64,000 nt of DNA from Plumapathes pennacea. Lineage: Eukaryota; Cnidaria; Anthozoa; Antipatharia; Myriopathidae. The notes beneath the pieces are model-generated. The model saw only the letters and a program-made list of their open reading frames with translations. It was not told the origin of the DNA and did not search any database. The DNA lies in the NCBI GenBank assembly GCA_964036295.1, contig OZ038468.1, positions 1,053,501 to 1,117,500 of the forward strand, read 5' to 3'. Shown here piece after piece: positions 24,901 through 32,439 of the stretch (position 1 is its first letter; each line of letters starts with the position of its first letter). The translations under genes and the position numbers were made by a program.

Positions 24901-27900
24901 GTAAACGCTCTCTCTCATTTACTCTCATTTTTAACCATTTATTAATATTTACATGAATTCCCTCAATAGCCCAGTCACTAGTTTCTTGTTCAGCCCAAGT
25001 GTCAGAAACCCTAGTTTAATGACTTTAGTACCTTCTGTTGGCGTCCAGCGCAAGCTGAGTCTTCAGTCGACTCATGTTGGCAGGGCCACTAAACACACCT
25101 TGTTTATTAAGTTCTGAAAATAACAAAAAAATCCACACATTATGAGAACAAAACAATGGAAGCTGGTTGGTTTACTTGCAGTTCTACTAGAGAAGAACAA
25201 TAGCAGAGGGCTTAATATATTTATCTGGACTTCTTGTCTGGTAAACTTTTAAACTAGTAATTAATAGCAAGCTTTGCACAAACGTCTGCCTTTAGGGCCT
25301 AATGCAGGTAGTCTAAGTATAATACTCACTGTGAGCTTTGTTCAAATACTTGGCAAACAGTCCTTGTGCAATGACAACCAGTTCTATGGTAAGACGTCTG
25401 GAAATAACAAAATAAAGTCTGACTCAAGTTAATTATCAATTAAACTTAACAAGACTAAGAGAATTTTAATAAGAATTTTACTTAAACAGATGCTGCATCA
25501 GCGAGCTTGTGTAGTAGCAGCTATGTTTTACACATAGGAAATTTCTTTTTATAACCTCAGACATTGCTAAAGCCTTGGCCAAACAAACTCACAAGGTAGC
25601 TAGTCCAAGCCAGCACAAGTTTTAAACTTGCCTCTCAATCGTTTAGGCACCCACTAGTCTTGGCTTATGTTTACAACTTTGATTAAGCTCAACTTCAGGC
25701 ATAAGTCAGTGTGAACTTTCTACTTTTTGTCAACCTATTGCAGTTCTGGTATTGCAAACTTCCACTGATTCAAATCAATTTGTGAGTTTGTGTGGGTTTA
25801 TTAGTGAACTCAGGAACTGGAGTAACACTTTCACTCCCAAGCTCAAAATACAAATTCTCCCAACCATATTATAAGGAAATGTATGAGTGATGAAAAGAGA
25901 ATTTATGTTTTAATCAGCTGTCATTTGAGCGTGTATCAAATGCCAAATTCTCCATACTATATGATATATTTGTGGTGGAAGACTGAAAAGAGAAAATTGA
26001 AGTTGGTCACTCTTGGAAAGGGTAGGATTAAGGGGCAAAAGCAGCAGTTTGGGGCTTCATACGAATGCTTACCAATCTATTGCATTATTAATAGTATTTT
26101 TTATGCAGTTAAACATACACATAATAATAATTATGTGTATAAATAATATTATTATTTAATTATAGTTAACCTTTTTACTCCCAAGAGCAATCAACTTCAA
26201 TGTTCTCCTTCAATAATAGAGATATATTATACAGTAAGAGAACTTGACTCTTCCCTTTTTTTCAGTGACCATTTTGCCTCCTCCTTTATTTCCACTAACT
26301 TATTGAGTGTGACACAATTCTTCACTCTTACTTTCTCACATCCTCACCTTTGTAATTCTTTGTTCTGCTGATTTGTCTGGAAAAAAAGAAGATTGCAAGT
26401 TGGACAATCTGAGACCCGTGTTCTCATAAAAGAGGACAATTGCAAACTTGGGGAGGATTAGTCCAACAAGATTCTAAACTCACAAGTAATACCATCATTC
26501 AGACTTGTTGAAAGTAAAAACTAGTATGGAACAGTGAGAGATTAGAAAAGATATCATACCAGAAATGGATCAGGGGGAAGATGCTTGATGTCTCCCCAGA
26601 CGCTGTTCAGCTCGTTCATAAGCACACTTATCTACAAGTATAATAAAATCATGTAGTACATCATGAACAGAGTGTACTGTTTTTTTCAGCAGGTCAAGCC
26701 ATTGACCAAGTAAAAGTTACCATGGCCACAAGCACCAAGTACAGTGGAACCCTGTTGATACGGCCACCTTCAGGACATAAGAATATGGCCATGTTAATGG
26801 GGTGGCCATACTCTCGGGGTTTTCAGATAAGAAAATGGCTGGGCGTTTGTTTTGCAGGACAAAAAATAGCCGTAATAACGGGGTGGCCGTAAGGTGGGGT
26901 CCCACTGTAGCAAGCAAATCATTTCTTCACAAGCACATAATGCACAATAAAATGCAAAACACTGATAGTCAAGTCATTTAATGGCATGACAAAAGTAATA
27001 CACATGAAAAGGTATGATAAATACAGTTAAACTCTTGTAAGTGGACATGCTTGGGAAGCAGAAAAAGAGCCTGTAACGAGAACTGTCTACTTACAAGAAT
27101 GTGTAAATACAGAGTTTGGCAGAGCTAGAGTTTATACAGGGTTAGTAAAGGTATCCCCATAAGTAGACCACTTACAAGAAATTGTTTCCCTAGAGAGCTT
27201 TGACTGTATATATATATATCTCTATATAATATTTTAAGGTGTGTAATGATAAGGCAAAAGTTTTGTGGTGTGATAGAAATGGTGAGGGCATCAAAAAAAG
27301 AAAAAAAAAAAAACAGAGGTCTGAAGAAGGATTGTAAATAATTTATCACCCCACTAGGGCTGCACACTATTCCTCACCAACTCCTGTTGATCTGTGGCTG
27401 ACAGCTCAGACACATATCCTCTTGGAGACAGGCGTGGGCGTATGAGCTTGGCCAGAGCACTGAAGGATGCAGGCATAGACTTTACTGCTTCCTAAAAAAT
27501 ATGTACATCAGACACATTTAGACTGAAATATTGCATGGATCACCAGCTGTGGCTAAATGACAGAACCCTAAAATATATATTTCCCTCAATTTACAAAACA
27601 TTCCATTATTTTGTGACAATATATGTGGGGTCACCTAAAATACATACATAGTACTAAAATACATGTATATAAAATGTAAATACCTCAATGGGGGTTAGGG
27701 GTCTTTCAACGTCTGGGTTTTCGTTGCCTGCATCTAAAAAGAATAGCCACGTACACAATGGTAAACAGCTCTAACCAAGCTCAAACGTACGCCTGTAAAA
27801 TTATGAATGCTTGTTCTGTTTCTACTTACCTGGATCGTCTTCAGCATCAAACAAACTCAGAGGCCCAACCAAGTTTGTAAATTTCGCGTGGAATTCGTTC

Positions 27901-28130
27901 TGATAAAGAGGAATTTGGAGATATTAAAATCGATATTGTGCATAATGTGTCGTATATACTAAAGTTAAGCCACAATTTGAATATAGAAGCAATTTGTAAA
28001 CATTTGTTTCAGCGAGAAAATGGCAGAGTGCGAACTCGGTCAAGAAGCTAACACTGCTAAATAGGCAATCTCTCACCGAAGTAAACGGCAGCTTCTCAAG
28101 CTGGTAAAGGCCACTCGTTACGTTAGACAT
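12964..28130 (-). CDS. CCDC87: CCDC87 orthologue, complete, 34 coding exons, 1000 aa
   Basis: Exons, 5' to 3': 28077-28130, 27830-27899, 27684-27727, 27378-27491, 26560-26631, 26348-26376, 25330-25397, 25032-25113, 24106-24241, 23596-23685, 23171-23258, 22598-22640, 22127-22160, 21588-21666, 21294-21334, 20642-20691, 20468-20537, 20061-20111, 19707-19897, 19366-19390, 19185-19226, 18677-18778, 18443-18559, 17655-17815, 17383-17422, 16897-17013, 16309-16418, 15887-16002, 15293-15510, 14719-14844, 14271-14385, 14004-14065, 13565-13645, 12964-13128. They sum to 3003 nt with every phase consistent and GT-AG ends. Hallmarks: HPQPAVVSLRL (about 478), VRTSDVRVSN, EVYEEI...DHLLFDQ, SWLAWWRSTITTDDYLKYL, QPGEWNVNSIL, ERVWTLL...LDMAIKYS (about 830), ASDPNRFFERG (about 890), VVTFQGRPYLEK and TEMLYWLQQERR (about 965). 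CCDC87 is a coiled-coil protein linked to sperm/ciliary function in mammals; the role here is inferred. It is longer than the roughly 850-residue human protein. Confidence 0.92.
15785..15855. repeat. Short inverted repeat GAGCGCGCG, in CCDC87 intron
   Basis: TCCTTTTCGAGCGCGCGGGG is answered by GCGCGCGCTCAAAAAGGA about 45 bp later. A second CG-rich palindrome (GTTCCAGGC ... GCCTGGAAC) lies at about 15549-15705. Both sit in the intron between exons 15887-16002 and 15293-15510 and look like small MITEs. Confidence 0.55.
16106..16271. mobile_element. Palindromic MITE in CCDC87 intron
   Basis: Arms AGTTCGCTTGCT, TAAAACC, TATATTGAC, TACATGAA and ATACCGCA are mirrored by TGCGGTAT, TTCATGTA, GTCAATATATA, GGTTTTA and AGCAAGCGAACT. 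The whole 166-bp element would fold into one long hairpin. No clear target duplication can be called. Confidence 0.8.
16503..16655 (+). mobile_element. LINE 3' tail remnant
   Basis: Plus-strand frame YQAAKQWKALPDTMR, then TAVNLKAFKKGFLHDME and a stop, resembles the C-terminal end of non-LTR retrotransposon ORF2 ('W..LP..IR....L..FK..L'). It is followed after about 20 bp by (CTGT/CTAT)n, a typical LINE tail. Only about 100 bp remain, in antisense orientation to CCDC87. Confidence 0.65.
17525..17640. repeat. CGTGTCGCAT-type short repeat
   Basis: About ten irregular 10-bp units (TCGTGTCGCA, TCGTGTCTCA, TCGGGTCGCG and similar) in a CCDC87 intron. Confidence 0.75.
18105..18175. repeat. 17-bp tandem repeat AAAAGTTGAATTT
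   Basis: Five units of GAAAGTTGAATTT / AAAAGTCGAATTT in a CCDC87 intron; low complexity, no other signal. Confidence 0.8.
18868..19085. repeat. GAT/GAC trinucleotide microsatellite
   Basis: About 200 bp of imperfect (GATGAT/GACGAT) between exons 19185-19226 and 18677-18778. An Asp-rich frame is a by-product. Confidence 0.9.
20220..20465. repeat. Polypyrimidine tract with about 120-bp tandem duplication
   Basis: CCTTTTATCTTGGCTGTTTC...CGTTCAACACCCCTCC recurs as CCTTTTATCTTGACTCTTTC...CGTTCAACACCCCTCC. The tract is almost pure C/T on the plus strand, hence A/G in the CCDC87 transcript, and lies between exons 20468-20537 and 20061-20111. Confidence 0.8.
21798..22090. mobile_element. Hairpin MITE (second ATTCGCC copy) plus CCAATCAGAGCGCGCG segment
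   Basis: 21798-21905 is the counterpart of 10733-10842 (AACAATTATTCGCCGAAG ... AATAAT), followed by AAGTTTAATAGCCAAA and TTTTATTTCCGAC as in the first copy. It continues to GGAGGTGAATAG...AGCACTATTCAC, an outer inverted pair enclosing AATCAGAGCGCGCGAAA. It sits in the intron between exons 22127-22160 and 21588-21666. Confidence 0.75.
24029..24079 (+). repeat. GGGGGA tract, G-quadruplex-capable
   Basis: Repeated GGGGGA/GGGAGG runs on the plus strand end about 27 bp from the donor of exon 24106-24241, inside the intron. Four or more G-runs with one-base loops can form a G-quadruplex on the template strand of CCDC87. Confidence 0.85.
24225..24442. mobile_element. TTTCACTCCCAAG MITE, full-length-like copy
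   Basis: Contains GTGATCAACTTCAATTTTCT, CATACAGTAAGGAGAACTTG, CTTTTGATACCTTGCTC, CATCACTCATAC and ends TTGGGAGTGAAAGGAT. Related copies are at 505-625, 18300-18425 (partial), 19555-19640, 25825-26025, 26165-26250 and 63366-63532, in both orientations. The acceptor of CCDC87 exon 24106-24241 lies at its left edge. Confidence 0.75.
25825..26025. mobile_element. TTTCACTCCCAAG MITE, inverse copy
   Basis: Begins CTTTCACTCCCAAG, carries TTCTCCCAACCATATTATAAG, GTATGAGTGATG, AATCAGCTGTCATTTGAG and AAATTGAAGTTGGTCACTC, and ends CTTGGAAAGGGTAGG. Terminal inverted repeats are recognisable but diverged. A fragment follows at 26165-26250. Confidence 0.7.
26742..26907. mobile_element. pogo/Tigger-like MITE with TA duplication
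   Basis: TA precedes CAGTGGAACCC and follows GGGTCCCACTG, giving terminal inverted repeats starting CAGTGG and a TA target duplication. Inner GATACGGCCACC / GGTGGCCGTAA are also inverted. This is the typical terminus of pogo-type Tc1/mariner relatives. The 166-bp element has no coding capacity. Confidence 0.8.
27024..27206. mobile_element. Second TA-flanked CAGT MITE
   Basis: TA-CAGTTAAACTCTTGTAAGTGG at the left and CCACTTACAAG...GAGCTTTGACTG-TA at the right. Internal CTTGTAAGTGGAC and CTTACAAG words are repeated. A 183-bp non-autonomous element in a CCDC87 intron. Confidence 0.75.
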
Positions 28131-28639
28131 TTTGACTGAAGAAGCCAGTAGCACAAGATTAGAATTTGACTTTTACATTTTACAAAGGACACGGCTACAA
28201 AATGGCGCACGCACTATGGCAACAAGAGTGAAGGAGACTGGGGTGAGAAAAAAAGTAGGGGGTACCCCTGGGGGTTGCGGATTTTTTCCTAGCCCCTCTC
28301 CCCACCGCAGCTTTAGCCTCGCCCCATTCTTACACGTACAAACGCGGCAAAACGTCTGCGCATTCGTTAAAGCTTTTTAACTTCAGGTGGATTTTCCTAG
28401 GCGAGGAAAAAGGGAAGCGAATTCCCACGTAAGGATGGTTACCCCCTCCCGCAGTCTGATTATATTATGTCAGCGGTCGCCCCACTGTATTAATAACTAA
28501 CCAAACGTGAAGCAGCGGTAATTTTCGTGTTGTTATGGTTTCTTTCTAGTTGCCGTTTTCTGTGTTCGTGTTAGGTAGCATCGCTCCAAAATGTAAATAA
28601 AAAAAGGATGATTTGTGAATGACTCGTTACCAGCTTCCC
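28131..28639. other. CCDC87 upstream region and dispersed repeat
   Basis: No TATA box is apparent upstream of the CCDC87 start. 28335-28500 is the dispersed repeat also seen at 10610-10710 and 10915-10950 (AAAACGTCTGCGCAT, GGTGGATTTTCCTAGG, AAGGATGGTTACCCCC). No divergent gene could be supported. Confidence 0.5.
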
Positions 28640-29155
28640 GCCAAGGTTCACAGACCCCTCGGGGGAATGGGGACCAGCAACCTCAGACCCTTGGGGGAAT
28701 AGGGACCAGTAACCTCAGGCTCCTTGGGAGATTGGGGACCAGCAACCTCAGACCCTTGGGGGAATGGGGACCAGCAACCTCAGGCTCCTTGGGAGAATGG
28801 GGACCAGCAACCCTCCCTCAGACCCTTGGGGGAATGGGGACCAGCATCCTCTGGCTCCTTGGGAGAATGGGGACGATCAACCTCAGACCCTTGGGGGAAT
28901 GGGGACCAGCAACCTCAGGCTCCTTGGGAGATTGGGAACCATCAACCTCAGACCCTTGGGGGAATGGGGACCAGCAACCTCAGGCTCCTTGGGAGAATGG
29001 GGACCAGCAACCCTCAGACCCTTGGGAGAATGGGGACCAGCATCCTCTGGCTGCTTGGGAGAATGGGGACCATCAACCTCAGACCCTTGGGGGAATGGGG
29101 ACCAGCAACTTCAGACCCTTGGGGGAATGGGGACCAGCAACCTCAGAACTGTCAA
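28640..29155. repeat. 32/33-bp minisatellite, about 16 copies, two alternating subtypes
   Basis: Subtype A: GACCCTTGGGGGAATGGGGA plus CCAGCAACCTCA. Subtype B: GGCTCCTTGGGAGAATGGGG plus ACCAGCAACCTCA. The two tend to alternate, so a dimeric A-B repeat was probably the amplified unit. All plus-strand frames stay open for long stretches, which is a repeat artefact. Inverse units occur at 9060-9160. Confidence 0.95.
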
Positions 29156-29279
29156 CATGTTGTTGTCTCTAGACAAACATTAACCGATATAGTGAAATAC
29201 TATCTTACAATGAATGGCATTTACTGATATAGAGAAAATTAATCCCATTCCGCGCGTAACCTGGTAACTACCCTCCAGC

Positions 29280-29480
29280 AAAGAAAATGGCGTCTACAAC
29301 GGGAAGCGAATTGCTATCTTCAGCGTCGAGGCCCAGGTTCAAGTCCTGGTGTGGGATTTTTCGTCCTATTCTAACTTCTTCTTCCTCTTCTTCATCTTCT
29401 AACAGAGTCAGGAGTTTGCAAAGGAGCAATACTAAAAAATTATTAATAATTATATTAATATGCAATAAATAAATCACAAT
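29280..29480 (+). repeat. Possible tRNA-derived SINE remnant
   Basis: GGCCCAGGTTCAAGTCCTGG contains a B-box-like GGTTCAAGTCC. A pyrimidine run and an A/T-rich tail follow. The A box is not clear, so this is tentative. Confidence 0.25.
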
Positions 29481-29863
29481 AAATTAATATATTGTATGGC
29501 CCAGAGAGTAGCTTGCATGTTCCATTTCATAAGCAATGAGAGTCATTTAATATTTTTGAATTTTATTTTGCATTGTTAATGCTCACGGTCTGTCAATTAG
29601 GGCACTGAAGAAGCTGGCAGGGCTACTCCAAGTATGTTTATTAGTATTACAATCATTACTGCAAGTATCATCAGGAATAATAGGGATAAATTTGTTACAG
29701 AAAAACAGTTGCCCCCTTTTTGACTTAAAAAATCAGCAGATGTACTCCTCAAAGAGTGGCAGACTAGGAAGGCTCCACTCCATCAAAGATGGAATGCACA
29801 AGCAGTTTAAACAAAAGCTAGGCAGACTGTCGCGAAGACCTTTTAATACCATAATGTCCACCC

Positions 29864-30067
29864 ATGAAGTTGCTGACAGCACTTATGACATGTGTAATAG
29901 CAACAATGCTCCCATTTGTATATCGCCATAGCCACAAGTATTGTGGCCCTTGTGATCAAACTGTTCGTGAGTTTTTACCATTTCTTGAGTGCAATATAGC
30001 TGCTGAATGCTTTTTAGACCTGTTCAACCAGCGTTCAACGGATGTTGAAAAGTTTGCAGGCTTGTGA
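29864..30067 (+). CDS. Hypothetical 67-residue secreted-like microprotein ORF
   Basis: Intact frame from ATG. MKLLTALMTCVIATMLPFVY is signal-peptide-like, followed by HSHKYCGPCDQTVREF, LECNIAAECF and a short acidic end. Cysteine spacing CGPC-x(14)-C-x(6)-C is noticeable. There is no homology I know, no promoter evidence, and the neighbourhood is repeat-rich, so chance remains likely. Confidence 0.2.
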   Translation: MKLLTALMTCVIATMLPFVYRHSHKYCGPCDQTVREFLPFLECNIAAECFLDLFNQRSTDVEKFAGL

Positions 30068-30350
30068 TTACAATACCGCGCAATACATGTTCAGCTTATT
30101 CACCAGTTTTCTAACAGTTCACCCTCACAATTATTTTAAAACATGTGTGTTAATATGTACATGACTGTGTGGATGTTTGCATGTTGTTGCTATTTTATGA
30201 CAGAATTTCAGAGTCCTCTAAACAATGCATGAAGCGGCACTGAAAAATTTGCTAAGAGAAACTAGAATTGAAGTTCTGGTGCCCAGATACAATACGATCA
30301 CCGACATATCGCTGGACAGCGTAGAGATTCTTGAAGATGCCTTTCCTTAA

Positions 30351-31055
30351 CATTATCATCAAGTGGCAGTTTACATTATATTGCTTTAATTATCTATACG
30401 AGGTAATATTTATTTTGTACTGTAAGGACTTTTTTCTTTCCGTTCATTAAAGGTGTTCCTGTTCGTGGTAAACCGATTAATCCTCGAGAAGATTGGCACG
30501 ATCAAGCGGTGCATCAACTAGCAAAAAGTTGATAAACAATGACATGTCAGGCTTCTTGGTTTTGTGTAGGGAGACTTAATACGGGCTTAAAAGCGAAGAT
30601 ACATCTCATAAACGAGGAGCAGACCGCAATCGGCACAATTGTGGGTTTGATAAAACAATGAAACTTGTTCTGTTACTTTGTCCAAATACTAAATGAAAGT
30701 TTACGCGAATTGTTTCTTTCTTTCTATTTTTTGCCAGATATTGTTGCGGCAACCAATGGTTCACACGAATCACGCAGGGGGACACTACTTAAACGTCCAG
30801 CCCTCGGAAATCTTGAACCTAATAACTTCAATACAGTTAAATGCTTAATATGCTCATGAAGAACTCGAAGGTGTAATCGCTCTTGCTGTCCTTGGAGCAA
30901 GTTCTTGAAGAATTTTGCGTATAAAAAGGTCACGCCTAGCTTGACGATATTACCCCAACACCTCCTAGTCACGTATATATATTTCGGTTGGTCAACCTAC
31001 TATTTGCAAGAAGTAGTCAAAATAATGTTTTCTTCCTTTGGTGATATCAATAGGT
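30351..31055. other. No gene recognised
   Basis: A/T-rich sequence without splice-supported frames; a short frame at 30225-30350 (42 codons, MHEAALKNLL...) just to the left is also unassigned. Confidence 0.4.
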
Positions 31056-31059
31056 TTAA

Positions 31060-31277
31060 AGGTGGTGCTACGCTGGTCGATTTGCAACGCCGATTTTCTC
31101 CAAATTCACGCAACGGTGTTGCAAGTTTTTGAATCGCTTTCAAAAACTTGCAACGCGTTGCAGCATTGCAAACATCGCGAAAAATCGTTGGCAATGGGGT
31201 GTTACACCTGAACAATTTTTAGCGCAACATCGTATCGTTGCAAATCGTCATTGCAAATTGACCAGTGTAACACCACC
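31060..31277. mobile_element. TTAA-flanked MITE
   Basis: Left end (A)GGTGGTGCTACGCTGGTC and right end GACCAGTGTAACACCACC form inverted repeats extended by ATTTGCAA/TTGCAAAT. TTAA lies on both sides (31056-31059 and 31278-31281). TTAA targeting is the habit of piggyBac-type transposases. The interior is itself palindromic around GTTGCAAGTTTTTGAA / TTTCAAAAACTTGCAAC. Confidence 0.8.
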
Positions 31278-31399
31278 TTAAAGCAATAAAATTTGCAAAA
31301 GGCACAGTGTTCTGACTGATTTTGTTTATTATGATAACGCACATACACGAACGACCGTAAACTGTGTTCGACAGGGACGGAGAGTAGGAAACCCCTAAC

Positions 31400-31550
31400 A
31401 TTACATCCAAAAGCATTAAAATCTGCATCACAAGAAATCTCAATAGAGTTTAGCCCCCCAGCCCCCGTCGGCTTGATGTGATCGGCTATGTCCTCTACCG
31501 TTGCGCTTGGAAAAGCTTTGATGATTACTCGATCACAGATAGACAAACAG
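31400..31550 (-). pseudogene. Retroelement-associated SGNH/esterase-like fragment
   Basis: Minus-strand reading DRVIIKAFPSATVEDIADH, then IKPT, resembles the 'I..FPGAT..DM.DH..P' segment of SGNH-type domains carried by some LINE-like elements in cnidarians, as I recall. Only this block survives, and the next conserved part (H-x-G-T-N) is not visible. Confidence 0.4.
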
Positions 31551-31864
31551 ACAGATAGAAAGACAGACTGACAGAAAGACTAACCCCTACCTTTCAAGCA
31601 AAATCTGCTCGAATAACGTCAATAATGCTTTGCAATTTGTGGTAGGTATGTATTAACATGTACAAGTAGGAGGCGAGCAGCCCAGGAACAGCGTCTAGCA
31701 TTTTCTGTTAAGGAGTGGTGCACGGTACACTTTCAACAATTTGTAATAAATCTATATCAAATGGACCTCCCACTAGCAAAATCTGGGGCTGAATGAATTA
31801 GTTCTTTATGCTTCCATCAACATCACAGTCCCTCTGAAAATAAAAGGCAAAAGTGTCAAGACAA

Positions 31865-32090
31865 ATTATCTATACCCTATTTCAGACCCAACTACAAAAA
31901 TGTATACCCTATTTCGGAACTATTTCAGATATTATTTTCATGTCCGCAACAACCAATTTCTGTTAAAATAATACCCTATCCCAGGCCAAAAAGACAAAAT
32001 CGATACCCTATTTCAGACCAAAAAGGCAAAATCTATACCCAATTCAGACTAAAACTGCTTGAAAATGATACCCCTTGGGGCAGCACATAC
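31865..32090. repeat. Second copy of the CCCTATTTCAGAC minisatellite
   Basis: ATACCCTATTTCAGACCAAA-type units end in GATACCCCTTGGGGCAGCAC and ATACATATATGG, matching the end of the repeat at 5318-5620. Confidence 0.8.
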
Positions 32091-32439
32091 ATATATGGCT
32101 TATATATATACATATAGAAGTACCCCCCTCCACCCTTTTTTTTCTGGGTGCATCCCATAGTATTCTTAAAGTGCTTCCAAAGCTCTCTAGGGCTTTAACT
32201 GTTCTCAATAGACTCTTAAATATGAAGACTTTGCTTTTTTGATGGATCTTGTTGCCAACTGGCCGGAACTGTCTGTTTTTTCCTTTGTACAGTTTACTCT
32301 TTTGTTTCAGTTCTTTGTATTCTACCATATGTTACTTCGTTTTGGGCTATTTAAGGCAATAGCTTTTTTATCAGTCTTCAGTCAGTCAATAAATCAATCA
32401 ATCAACCTTTTTGTGTATCTGTGAAGTGAACCCAACAAA

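Noticed and set aside
28216..28252. Divergent first exon (MATRVKETG, then GTGAGA) opposite CCDC87
   Set aside because: No second exon or coding continuation found downstream before the minisatellite.
30225..30350. 42-codon plus-strand frame MHEAALKNLLRETRIEV...
   Set aside because: Looks slightly coding-like but has no splice partners, homologue or promoter that I can see.
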